A DNA stretch of 28,304 nt, from NCBI GenBank assembly GCA_937892395.1, contig CALAGJ010000106.1:1-28304 (forward strand). Reading direction: 5' to 3'. The position numbers were made by a program, and so were the translations under genes. Below the pieces are notes generated by a model, which saw only the letters and a list, made by a program, of their open reading frames with translations, was not told the origin of the DNA and searched no databases. Positions 1 to 6,876 of the stretch are shown here, piece after piece; the first letter of the stretch is position 1; each line of letters starts with the position of its first letter. This DNA comes from an uncultured Parafilimonas sp. GTDB lineage: Bacteria; Bacteroidota; Bacteroidia; Chitinophagales; Chitinophagaceae.

Positions 1-76
1 TACCTTTAAACATATTCATACTACTAATTTTAGCTAAGATATTGATTTTGCTAATCATAATAGTATTTATTTTGGG

Positions 77-619
77 GTGATTAAATCAGTACTTCTAAAA
101 AAGAAATTAAAAACAACAATTAAAAACCATAAGCGACTCAATAAAAATGCTATTAAAGGCATAGATTTAAACCAAGCATCTTATCAATATTTTGGAGGTG
201 TAGATTTAATGACTATTGAAGGATTGGGCCATTCTACAGTATTATCCATTATTAGCGAAGTAGGTCCAGATGGTTTTAAAGAATTCGCCACTGCAAAACA
301 CTTTACAAGTTGGTTGCGATTAGCACCCAACAATAAAATCAGTGGCGGAAAATTATTAAGCAGTAAAACACCCAAAGGAAGTAATAGACTAAAAATTGCA
401 TTGCGAAATGCTGCCAATGCCATAGGAAATTTAAAAGATACCCATCTGTCAAATTTCTTTAACCGAGTATGTTACCGAAAGGGAAGAACTGTAGCCGTGA
501 GTGCCACAGCAAGAAAACTAGCAGTAATCATATGGAATATGGTGGTAAAACAAATACCTTACAAACCACCAACCGAATACTTATTCCTGGATGAAAAAAA
601 GGTTAGGATTAGTGAATAG
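77..619 (+). CDS. IS110-family transposase, 3' fragment
   Basis: This is the C-terminal half of an IS110-family (DEDD) transposase, which moves circular IS intermediates. The visible part matches the transposase_20-like C-terminal region: 'GLGHSTVLSIISEVG' (a helix-hairpin-helix-like stretch, about residues 50-64), then 'LAPNNKISGGKLLSSKTPKG' and 'RNAANAIGNLK', and 'ATARKLAVIIWNM' near the end. Family members are usually 300-400 aa. Only 180 aa are present, and the N-terminal RuvC-like DEDD catalytic domain is missing. The reading frame is open only from base 38, with an in-frame TAA at 35-37, and the GTG at 77 is just the first formal start. The copy is therefore cut by the contig edge or already broken, and it cannot be active alone. 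Its last 45 bases begin repeat A. Family assignment is firm; subgroup (IS110 versus IS1111) is not determined. Confidence 0.85.
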   Translation: MIKSVLLKKKLKTTIKNHKRLNKNAIKGIDLNQASYQYFGGVDLMTIEGLGHSTVLSIISEVGPDGFKEFATAKHFTSWLRLAPNNKISGGKLLSSKTPKGSNRLKIALRNAANAIGNLKDTHLSNFFNRVCYRKGRTVAVSATARKLAVIIWNMVVKQIPYKPPTEYLFLDEKKVRISE

Positions 620-716
620 AATTAAAAAACAAATCACTAAATTTGAGCTGACGAACAACGAACTTGGCATTGTAACTGATTGATTTACAGTATACAGGTT
701 GGACGTTAGTCAGAAT
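575..716 (+). repeat. Repeat A, copy 1 (IS110 3' end plus flank)
   Basis: This 142-bp direct repeat is about 90% identical by eye to 5938-6083. It starts inside the last codons of the transposase gene and runs about 97 bp past the stop codon. Similarity stops at the shared end 'GTTAGTCAGAAT'. The non-coding part holds an interrupted palindrome: CTGACGAAC (648-656) pairs with GTTAGTCAG (705-713) at 8 of 9 positions. The DUF4209 start codon lies 22 bp after the repeat. The repeat may be the non-coding right end of the IS, an attC-like recombination half-site, or both. Confidence 0.85.
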
Positions 717-737
717 GCTAAAAAGACTCTTCACTAA

Positions 738-2504
738 ATGACACTTACTGAAATTTTAGACTCATTTGATAAATCCTCTGGCAAGACTTTCGATGAGCAT
801 GACATAGCATCGGAGTTAAAGCAACTTATACCTGAAGACAAATCAAAAGTCGAAATGGATTTGAGAGCTGAATTAATGGCTTTTGAGTTTGTTGAAGATT
901 ACCCCAATAACGAGACAAGTTGGGGTACTTATTTTGGACCAATGTTCGTAATTAACAACAATGATGGGACTGCGACAGAATCTCCGTCGATAAAATTGGT
1001 GACTACGGAGATTATTGAATATTGGACAAAAAGAGCTTACGAATCTCAAAATCCAATCTTAGTTGCAAGATATTCCGGACTTGTATGGGATTTCCAAAAT
1101 CAAATCACTGGCACAAAGCCAAATCACAAAATAGCAAGACTATATGCTCAAGCATTAATCGATACATCGATTTTAAAAACATATAAAAGGGAAGTTTATG
1201 TCTTCAAAAAAATAGAAAGAGCATTGGAGATTTCTTCAGCGTTGAATGACGATGTTTTAATTGAAAGGTGTAAACTTTCATTAATTGCTTTTGAAAAGGA
1301 TAATTCTCAGGATAGCAAGCCTGGTTTATGGGGATATTGCTATGATTTATTGATTGGAAACAAAAAGGTTAAACTTTCTAAAGAGGAAGAAGAAGCAATT
1401 ATAATAGAGTTAGAGAATAAATTAAATAGACTAACAACTTCTGATGAGGCAGGTTCTAAGATTGACCCGTGGGCTGCAGAAGCGGCAGCGGATAGATTGG
1501 CTCAATATTATTCAAAGAAGAATAAATTCGAAGATGTTAGAAGAGTAATATTGAAAGTAGGTAAGGCTTTTGAAGATATAATGAGTGAAGCTTCTTCTAT
1601 GCAAGCTTCAGGTTGGACTGAACATTTATATAGGCTGTATTCGAAATTCAATTTAAAAGAAGAGGCAGCCCAAGCATTACTTAAAATTAGAGAGCTTGGG
1701 CCGAAGGTCAGTGAAGAGCTAAAGCCTATATCCCACTCAATGGATATTCCACGGGAAGAAATTGAGAAATATGTAAACTCAATGACAGATGGCTCAATTG
1801 AAGAGTTTTTAGAAAGGTTCATATTCAATTATATTCCTAATAAAGAAGAAGTAAAAAAGCAACTTTTCCAACTGGCAAAGGCTGCTCCGTTTCAATTCAT
1901 GATAGGTCAAGCACTTCAGGACGAAAAAGGAAGAGTAGTAGCAACGATTGGCTCTTTGGAGAATGATTTAGAAGGGCATATTGTTAGACAAGTGTCGCAG
2001 AGTTTGACATTCTCTTCGTTGTTCATGCATCTTATAATTGAAAAAGCAAAAGAGAGATTCCCCTTGACAAAATCAGATATACTTAAATATATCGAAACAA
2101 GTCCGATTATCGATAAAAGTCGATTTTCAATTATAGAAGAATCATTAAATGCATACTTTAATAACGACTTTTTAGTTTTTACACATCTTGTGATTCCTCA
2201 AATTGAAGAAGCTATGCGAAATTTAGTGGAATTGGCGGGAGGGAATGTTTTAAAAGATGCAAAGCGAGGAGGAGGATTTCAACTTAAAACATTTGATGAA
2301 ATACTTAGAGATTCAAAACTTGTTGAAGTAGTTGGAGAGGATTTCGCAACCTATTTTAGAATATTGTTTACAGACCAACGGGGATGGAATCTGAGAAACA
2401 ATGTTTTTCATGGATTAGCAAATCCAAACACATTCAATAATCAAACGGGACATAGATTATTGCATTCGCTTCTGTGTTTAGGTCTTGTTAGGACAAAGAG
2501 TTAA
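738..2504 (+). CDS. DUF4209 domain protein with HEPN-like motif
   Basis: A 588-aa cytoplasmic protein with no signal peptide or membrane segment. The N-terminal ~400 residues are helical, rich in E/K, and not recognised beyond a general helical-repeat look. The C-terminal ~90 residues match DUF4209, whose signature is RNxxxHG. Here it reads RNNVFHG, with R553 and H558. That R-x4-H spacing is also the catalytic signature of HEPN RNases, so an RNA-cleaving role is possible; this is inference, because DUF4209 itself has no assigned function. The start ATG at 738 is the first after repeat A. The stop codon abuts a long interrupted palindrome (2513-2710), and no partner gene lies within the unit. 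The flanking IS fragment and palindromes suggest a mobile, possibly defence-related cassette. Identity of the C-terminal domain is fairly sure; function is not. Confidence 0.8.
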   Translation: MTLTEILDSFDKSSGKTFDEHDIASELKQLIPEDKSKVEMDLRAELMAFEFVEDYPNNETSWGTYFGPMFVINNNDGTATESPSIKLVTTEIIEYWTKRAYESQNPILVARYSGLVWDFQNQITGTKPNHKIARLYAQALIDTSILKTYKREVYVFKKIERALEISSALNDDVLIERCKLSLIAFEKDNSQDSKPGLWGYCYDLLIGNKKVKLSKEEEEAIIIELENKLNRLTTSDEAGSKIDPWAAEAAADRLAQYYSKKNKFEDVRRVILKVGKAFEDIMSEASSMQASGWTEHLYRLYSKFNLKEEAAQALLKIRELGPKVSEELKPISHSMDIPREEIEKYVNSMTDGSIEEFLERFIFNYIPNKEEVKKQLFQLAKAAPFQFMIGQALQDEKGRVVATIGSLENDLEGHIVRQVSQSLTFSSLFMHLIIEKAKERFPLTKSDILKYIETSPIIDKSRFSIIEESLNAYFNNDFLVFTHLVIPQIEEAMRNLVELAGGNVLKDAKRGGGFQLKTFDEILRDSKLVEVVGEDFATYFRILFTDQRGWNLRNNVFHGLANPNTFNNQTGHRLLHSLLCLGLVRTKS

Positions 2505-2512
2505 GCACGAAC

Positions 2513-2710
2513 GCACAACAAAAGTATTTGCAAAAGCAGGGCTGGACAATGTAACATCGGCTAAGTGCATGCATCAGCAGCGGTTCGGGCTCGACGTTCA
2601 ATTTTCAGCTTTAGTTCTTAACTTCAACAAGATATTTTCAAATGGGCATTTGTACCGGGCTGGACAATCAATGAATTCCCTGCCTTCGCAAATACTCGAA
2701 CGTTGTGTGC
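2513..2710. repeat. Long interrupted palindrome after DUF4209 gene
   Basis: The left arm AGTATTTGCAAAAGCAGGG (2523-2541) pairs with the right arm 2678-2696 at 17 of 19 positions. Both differences from perfect complementarity are A/G changes on the same face. Outer arms CACAAC (2514-2519) and GTTGTG (2702-2707) are also complementary. The ~136-bp interior carries a 12-bp direct repeat, GGGCTGGACAAT, at 2539-2550 and 2657-2668. The structure begins 9 bases after the stop codon. There is no T-run after the right arm and the loop is far too long for an intrinsic terminator. It resembles an attC-like cassette site but does not fit the canonical core RYYYAAC/GTTRRRY. Confidence 0.75.
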
Positions 2711-2804
2711 TATGCTAAGACAAACTTGTGCAAACTATAAGTATTCAGCCCTACATAAATTTTCTAAAAAAATGTTAAAGGTTAAAAAAAAAAATGCATT
2801 ATAT

Positions 2805-2825
2805 TTGATATATCAATTATATTTG
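2805..2825 (+). promoter_or_regulatory. Candidate marR promoter and operator
   Basis: TTGATATATCAA (2805-2816) is a perfect 12-bp palindrome of the TTG-N6-CAA type that MarR-family dimers often bind. Directly after it lies TATATTTG (2818-2825), a match to the Bacteroidota -7 box TAnnTTTG, 22 bp before the marR ATG. No good -33 TTTG box lies at the usual distance. The arrangement suggests autoregulation, inferred from sequence only. Confidence 0.4.
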
Positions 2826-2847
2826 CATCAAATATTTATACCAACTT

Positions 2848-3276
2848 ATGGAAAAGTTTGACTCAGTACTGTTTTTTACTATAGAAAAATTGATAAAAGT
2901 ATATAGAAAGTTTGCTCATGAACAGATTAAAAAAAATGGTTATGACATTACAATAGACCAATGGCTAGTTTTGAGATGTTTACAAGAAAACAAAATATTA
3001 TCCCAAAGTCAAGTAGCAGAAATGCTTTTCAAAGATGTGGCATCTATTACTAGAATAATTGAGTTATTAGTTAAAAAAAAATATTTAGAGAGGAAAATAG
3101 ATAGCATAGACAGACGAAAATTTGAACTATCTATTACCAGTGATGGTGTCAAAGTCATTGAAAATGTATATCCTATAGTACAAAATTATAGAAAAAAAGC
3201 CTTGGAAGGCTTAACAAAGAATGATATAAATAATATTAAAATTGATCTAGAAAAAATCATCAATAACTGTAAATAA
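2848..3276 (+). CDS. MarR-family transcriptional regulator
   Basis: A 142-aa winged helix-turn-helix regulator of the size typical for MarR proteins. The N-terminal helix (about 1-30) would form the dimer interface. The HTH lies around 'LSQSQVAEMLFKDVASITR' (about 52-70), and the wing carries the family's hallmark D-x-R-R as 'DSIDRRKFELSIT' (about 89-101). C-terminal helices complete the dimerisation domain. No cysteine-based OhrR sensor pattern stands out, so the ligand is unknown. It is followed on the same strand by an S41 peptidase and an S12 hydrolase, which it plausibly controls. Palindromes that could serve as operators lie in its own promoter (2805-2816) and in front of the peptidase gene (3343-3357). 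Start ATG 2848 is the first in frame and gives a normal N-terminus. Confidence 0.9.
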   Translation: MEKFDSVLFFTIEKLIKVYRKFAHEQIKKNGYDITIDQWLVLRCLQENKILSQSQVAEMLFKDVASITRIIELLVKKKYLERKIDSIDRRKFELSITSDGVKVIENVYPIVQNYRKKALEGLTKNDINNIKIDLEKIINNCK

Positions 3277-3342
3277 ATTAAAAAAGAAAATTAAAATCTT
3301 AAAATCGATAGCGGTCTAATAATTTGTTATGCTGCGATGATA

Positions 3343-3357
3343 ACATTGTTACAATGT
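3343..3357. promoter_or_regulatory. Candidate operator before S41-S12 pair
   Basis: ACATTGTTACAATGT is a perfect odd palindrome with 7-bp arms around a central T, in the 133-bp gap between marR and the peptidase gene and 52 bp upstream of the peptidase ATG. TTGTnACAA-like sites are typical of MarR-family operators. It is not followed by a T-run and does not look like a terminator. Its half-site spacing differs from that of the palindrome in front of marR, so both need not bind the same protein. Confidence 0.4.
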
Positions 3358-3409
3358 GAATAAAATGGACTAATATTTTTTGTGGAATAAAATAAAAAAA
3401 AACATAAAT

Positions 3410-4405
3410 ATGAAAATTTCAAAAATCATTAATTGGGCTTTGCTATTTTTAAGCATTAATTGCCAAGCACAAACCTCATCAAGAGATGCATTAATTTCTT
3501 CAAAAAAGCAAAAAGTTATTATTGACAATTTCGCAAAAGAACTTTCAGACAGTTACATTTATCCAGAAAAAACAAAATTGATTAGTACTAAATTGGATTC
3601 AGCATTCATAGCGGGGTATTTCAAGACCAGTAAAACCAATGCTGATTTTGGACTCCAAGTTACACAGTTTGTAAGGTCAATTGTGCAGGATAATCATTTG
3701 GGCTTAAAATATAGAGATGAAAATCAAATGGGAAATCAACCTGGCCCACAGCCTCGTATGATAAGAAGAGAGCCAAATGACAGGGGTGAAACGATGCCAC
3801 CGCCTATGGCTGGTATGCGTGAACCCGTAGAGTTTAAAATGTTGGAGAATAATATTGGCTATTTGCGGTTGGATTTATTTGACGAGCAACCCATATTCTA
3901 TGATAAAGTGGATGAGGCATTTGAAGCAGCCCAAAATACCAAAGCCCTTATCATCGATTTGCGAAACAATGGCGGTGGTTCGCCCAGAGCCGTGGCTTAT
4001 GTGGCGAGTTATCTTTTGAAAGAAAAAACGCAGCTCAGTTCTATTTTTATTCGTGAGGGTAAAAACATCAATGAAGACAAATTTTTTACCGAAGCCGTGA
4101 GAGGGAAAAAATTTATGGAAAAACCCGTTTATATTTTGACAGGGAAAAGAACATTTTCTGCTGCCGAGCATTTTACTTATGATTTGCAAGCCTTAAAAAG
4201 AGTGAAAGTGATAGGTTTAAAATCAGTGGGTGGTGCAAACCCTGGCAGGGAGTTTGAGTTGGGCAATTCCTTTTTTGCCTTTATTCCTTTTGGCAGGTCT
4301 TACAACCCTATCACCAAAACCAATTGGGAGGGCGTGGGCATACAGCCCGACGTTTTGACCGAGAAAGATGCTCTGGAGGAAACACAAAAAAGTATTAATA
4401 AGTGA
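3410..4405 (+). CDS. Exported S41-family (tail-specific-like) peptidase
   Basis: A 331-aa serine peptidase of family S41, the CtpA / retinol-binding-protein-3-like fold. I chose ATG 3410 over the upstream TTG at 3380 because it begins a clean signal peptide ('MKISKIINWALLFLSINCQAQ'). The cysteine is preceded by 'SIN', so a lipobox is unlikely and cleavage after QAQ is expected. Core motifs are 'DLRNNGGGSP' (from D183) and 'TFSAAEHF', which holds the likely nucleophile S250. 'GGANPGREFEL' and 'WEGVGIQPDV' complete the family pattern. No PDZ domain is evident. Residues about 105-140 form a Pro/Met/Arg-rich insert unlike the rest. The S12 hydrolase gene follows 25 bp later, so the two are probably co-transcribed and act in the periplasm. 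Substrate unknown. Confidence 0.88.
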   Translation: MKISKIINWALLFLSINCQAQTSSRDALISSKKQKVIIDNFAKELSDSYIYPEKTKLISTKLDSAFIAGYFKTSKTNADFGLQVTQFVRSIVQDNHLGLKYRDENQMGNQPGPQPRMIRREPNDRGETMPPPMAGMREPVEFKMLENNIGYLRLDLFDEQPIFYDKVDEAFEAAQNTKALIIDLRNNGGGSPRAVAYVASYLLKEKTQLSSIFIREGKNINEDKFFTEAVRGKKFMEKPVYILTGKRTFSAAEHFTYDLQALKRVKVIGLKSVGGANPGREFELGNSFFAFIPFGRSYNPITKTNWEGVGIQPDVLTEKDALEETQKSINK

Positions 4406-4430
4406 ATTAAAATTTTAAAAAATCAAAACA

Positions 4431-5567
4431 ATGAAAAAGATATTCTCAAATTTTCTAAGCATATTTCTATTAACTATCAGTACAGTTTGTAATGCTCAAA
4501 TCAACGAACAGCAAATTGCAGAAATTAATAACCTGATAGAAGATTTATCTAGACATGATGCTTTTTCGGGCACTGTTCTTATTGCCAAAGACGATGATAT
4601 TATTTATCAAAAATCAACAGGTTTATCCAATAAAGAGAAGAATACTCAGAACAATATAGAGACCAAGTTTTGTATAGGTTCAATGAATAAAATGTTTACG
4701 AGTGTAGCCATTGCACAATTAGTTGAAAAAGGCAAACTCAATTTTACAGATAAATTAATAACACATTTGCCCAATTTACCGCAAAAAACTTTTGGCGATA
4801 TTACTATAGAACAATTGCTAACACATTCAGCTGGAACGGGAGATTTCTTTGCATTCCCAAAATTTGAAACTATAGCTGATACTGCTAAAACCATTTCCAC
4901 CTATGTCAATATTGGGATTGATGAACCTCTTTTGTTTAAACCAGGCTCAAAAGTGAAATACAGTAATTATGGTTTTGTTTTATTAGGTGCTGTGATTGAA
5001 AAAGTGTCAAACATGACTTATTACGATTATGTCAAAAAAAATATTTTTGATGTAGCCGACATGAAAAATACAGATAGTTATGAACGAGATATGATGCACG
5101 AAAATCTAGCAATTGGTTATGCTTTGCCACCACAAATGCCTAATCAAGGACCAATGCTAATTGAAAAAGATATAAAGAGAGAAAACAATAACAAATTGTT
5201 AGAAGTAAAAGGAAATTCTGCAGGTGGAGGTTATTCAACTGTTTTAGATTTAAATAAATTTTCAAAAGCTTTATTATCAGGTAATTTATTATCTAAAAAA
5301 ATGGTTGACTATATAACAAAAGGTAAGGTAGTTTTACTTCCAGCTCTACCACATGCTAATTTACCTGAAGTTAAATATGGTTATGGTTTTTGCGAAACAT
5401 ATAAAAATAGTCATAGATTTATTGGACATACGGGTGGTGCTCCTGGTGTAGATGCCAATTTGGAAATATACCCTGATTTAGGATACACTGTTATTGTATT
5501 ATCTAATTATGATAGAGCAATAATGCCAATTATGAAATTGATAGAAGATATATTAACTCAAAAATAA
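4431..5567 (+). CDS. Exported S12 serine hydrolase (beta-lactamase-like)
   Basis: A 378-aa member of the class C beta-lactamase / D-Ala-D-Ala peptidase / esterase family (MEROPS S12). A signal peptide covers about residues 1-23 ('...STVCNAQ'). The three catalytic motifs are visible: SMNK (S84, K87), YSN (Y177, N179) and HTGG (H333-G336) in place of KTG, which is common in S12 esterases and peptidases. Length is normal. It sits 25 bp downstream of the S41 peptidase, and such pairs recur in Bacteroidota; a role in periplasmic peptide or ester hydrolysis is more likely than true beta-lactam resistance, which sequence alone cannot decide. Repeat B copy 1, with its palindrome, starts about 10 bp after the stop codon. 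Confidence 0.88.
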   Translation: MKKIFSNFLSIFLLTISTVCNAQINEQQIAEINNLIEDLSRHDAFSGTVLIAKDDDIIYQKSTGLSNKEKNTQNNIETKFCIGSMNKMFTSVAIAQLVEKGKLNFTDKLITHLPNLPQKTFGDITIEQLLTHSAGTGDFFAFPKFETIADTAKTISTYVNIGIDEPLLFKPGSKVKYSNYGFVLLGAVIEKVSNMTYYDYVKKNIFDVADMKNTDSYERDMMHENLAIGYALPPQMPNQGPMLIEKDIKRENNNKLLEVKGNSAGGGYSTVLDLNKFSKALLSGNLLSKKMVDYITKGKVVLLPALPHANLPEVKYGYGFCETYKNSHRFIGHTGGAPGVDANLEIYPDLGYTVIVLSNYDRAIMPIMKLIEDILTQK

Positions 5568-5577
5568 AGCACAGCAC

Positions 5578-5735
5578 ACAATAACTAAGGTTTCGTTGCG
5601 GCCAACGCCGAACAATGAAACCAATGTTGAACGAAACCGTAATCTTCGCTTCTTTCTTCTATTCTTATATATGGAGTTATCGATAATCATCTACAGGGTT
5701 AATTAAGATCAAACAGCAGCAGCAAGAGCAGGGTA
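5578..5735. repeat. Repeat B, copy 1, with interrupted palindrome
   Basis: This direct repeat is shared with 6877-7047. Its 5' part holds a palindrome, GGTTTCGTT (5589-5597) pairing exactly with AACGAAACC (5630-5638) around a 32-bp loop. After a pyrimidine-rich stretch comes a block at 5665-5700 that matches 6971-7006 at 35 of 36 positions, the most conserved part, although it lies outside the palindrome and codes for nothing. It contains the palindrome TTATCGATAA (5677-5686). The repeat begins about 10 bases after the S12 stop codon. Confidence 0.85.
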
Positions 5736-5937
5736 TAATTATTGTAGGTGCTTAGTACCTAAAATAATTAATAAAATGTATGCAATAACAATGGTTCCTA
5801 GGCCAACTAAAGTGAACCATAATAATGAAACATATTATTTTTTTTTAACCTCCCTACCTCATTCATATTCTATCAAAATAAATTGGTTGCATTCATTTAT
5901 TAAACCCATACAAAAAGCACCCAACAATCAACATAAA
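5736..5937. other. Gene-free spacer between repeats B1 and A2
   Basis: About 200 bp of AT-rich sequence with no credible reading frame. The only structure seen is ATGGTTC with its complement GAACCAT flanking a 16-base loop (near 5790-5820) and a T9 run near 5838. Together with the flanking B1 tail and A2, it may be the inside of an internally deleted IS110 copy; this is inference. Confidence 0.4.
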
Positions 5938-6083
5938 GAATACTTTTATTCCTAGATGAAAAATGAAGGTTAGGATTAGTGAATAGAATTAAAAAACAAA
6001 TCACTAAATTTGATTTGACGAACAACGAACATGGCATTGTAACTGAGTGATTTACAGTATGCCGGCTGGACGTTAGTCAGAAT
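5938..6083 (+). mobile_element. Repeat A, copy 2: IS110 3'-end relic
   Basis: A 146-bp second copy of repeat A, about 90% identical to 575-716. Its first ~50 bases correspond to the last transposase codons, but an extra T and other changes put a stop after six codons, so this is a decayed remnant without the rest of the gene. The non-coding part keeps the interrupted palindrome TTGACGAAC (6015-6023) / GTTAGTCAG (6072-6080), 7 of 9 paired. Similarity ends at 6083, and the DUF3800 start codon follows 3 bp later, so this repeat end must also supply or overlap that gene's translation start region. Confidence 0.85.
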
Positions 6084-6086
6084 TTT

Positions 6087-6860
6087 ATGGGACAATTCTA
6101 CATTGACGATAGTGTTCACGATGAAGCTGGTTTTATAATCGGGGCTTGCGTTTATACGAACATTGACCTTAATGAGAAGATAGCTGACATCATTAAATCC
6201 TGCGGTTTAGACCCTGAGGTTTTTGAATATAAAAGTAATGCTAATTATTCTAAAGAACCTTTAAAAGCAAAAGTCAGAGAAGAGCTAAAAGGTTTGCTTG
6301 TGGATAGTTGTCGGCTTGGTATAGTTATTTTACCTAGGACAAAAAGAGACGAGTTTGGCTTTGAATCTATAAAAGCTGTAAAGCAATTTATTGACAACAA
6401 TGAAATTAAAAAGCCATTTGACATTTATCTTGACCAAGGTATGTTTACTTCAAAATACAAGGCGGAACAGTTAATTGGCAAATTAAACTTTAAGGACTGC
6501 AAATTTCATTTAGAACAGAACTCACTTCAAGTTAAAGGTATTCAGCTTGCTGACCTTGCTGCACATCTTGCATCTATTCAACTAAAAGACGCTTTAGGTT
6601 TAGTAACTAAAATGGTAAAAGCAGGTGAAAATTCGGGCTACGACCCAGATATGGACGTTGAACTTGGATTTGAAATGTGGGCAACCCTTCGTTATACATT
6701 TTTCAATAAAGATTCAACTATTTTTATAGATGACCCAATTGCAAATGCAACTGTAAAAGTAGAACCTTACGGCCTATTTATATCAGACTACTGCGACACT
6801 CATTTGACCGAAACTGCAAGAACAAAATTTGGAGACGTTTATTTAGGATGCATACATTGA
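6087..6860 (+). CDS. DUF3800 domain protein
   Basis: A 257-aa soluble protein. The opening 'FYIDDS' (D7, D8) and 'GIQLADLAAH' (151-160, D156) with 'IYLDQ' (D116) match the DUF3800 family, whose fold is RNase H / integrase-like with conserved acidic residues. A nuclease role is therefore plausible but unproven. No signal peptide or membrane segment. It stands alone between repeat A2, whose end is 3 bp before the start codon, and repeat B2, which begins 16 bp after the stop codon. That makes it the clearest single-gene cassette in the window. DUF3800 genes are frequent passengers of mobile elements and defence islands. Start ATG 6087 is supported by the family's YIDES-like N-terminus falling at residues 5-9. 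Confidence 0.85.
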   Translation: MGQFYIDDSVHDEAGFIIGACVYTNIDLNEKIADIIKSCGLDPEVFEYKSNANYSKEPLKAKVREELKGLLVDSCRLGIVILPRTKRDEFGFESIKAVKQFIDNNEIKKPFDIYLDQGMFTSKYKAEQLIGKLNFKDCKFHLEQNSLQVKGIQLADLAAHLASIQLKDALGLVTKMVKAGENSGYDPDMDVELGFEMWATLRYTFFNKDSTIFIDDPIANATVKVEPYGLFISDYCDTHLTETARTKFGDVYLGCIH

Positions 6861-6876
6861 AAAGTATAACTACTGC

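Noticed and set aside
2513..2710. Palindrome as an intrinsic terminator
   Set aside because: The loop is over 130 bp and no T-run follows the right arm.
2485..2718. A 77-codon open frame overlapping the end of the DUF4209 gene
   Set aside because: It lies almost wholly inside the interrupted palindrome, has no recognisable protein pattern, and starts within another gene in a different frame.
4431..5567. Beta-lactam resistance gene
   Set aside because: The protein has HTGG in place of KTG and is typical of the broad S12 hydrolase group. Nothing in the sequence supports drug hydrolysis specifically.
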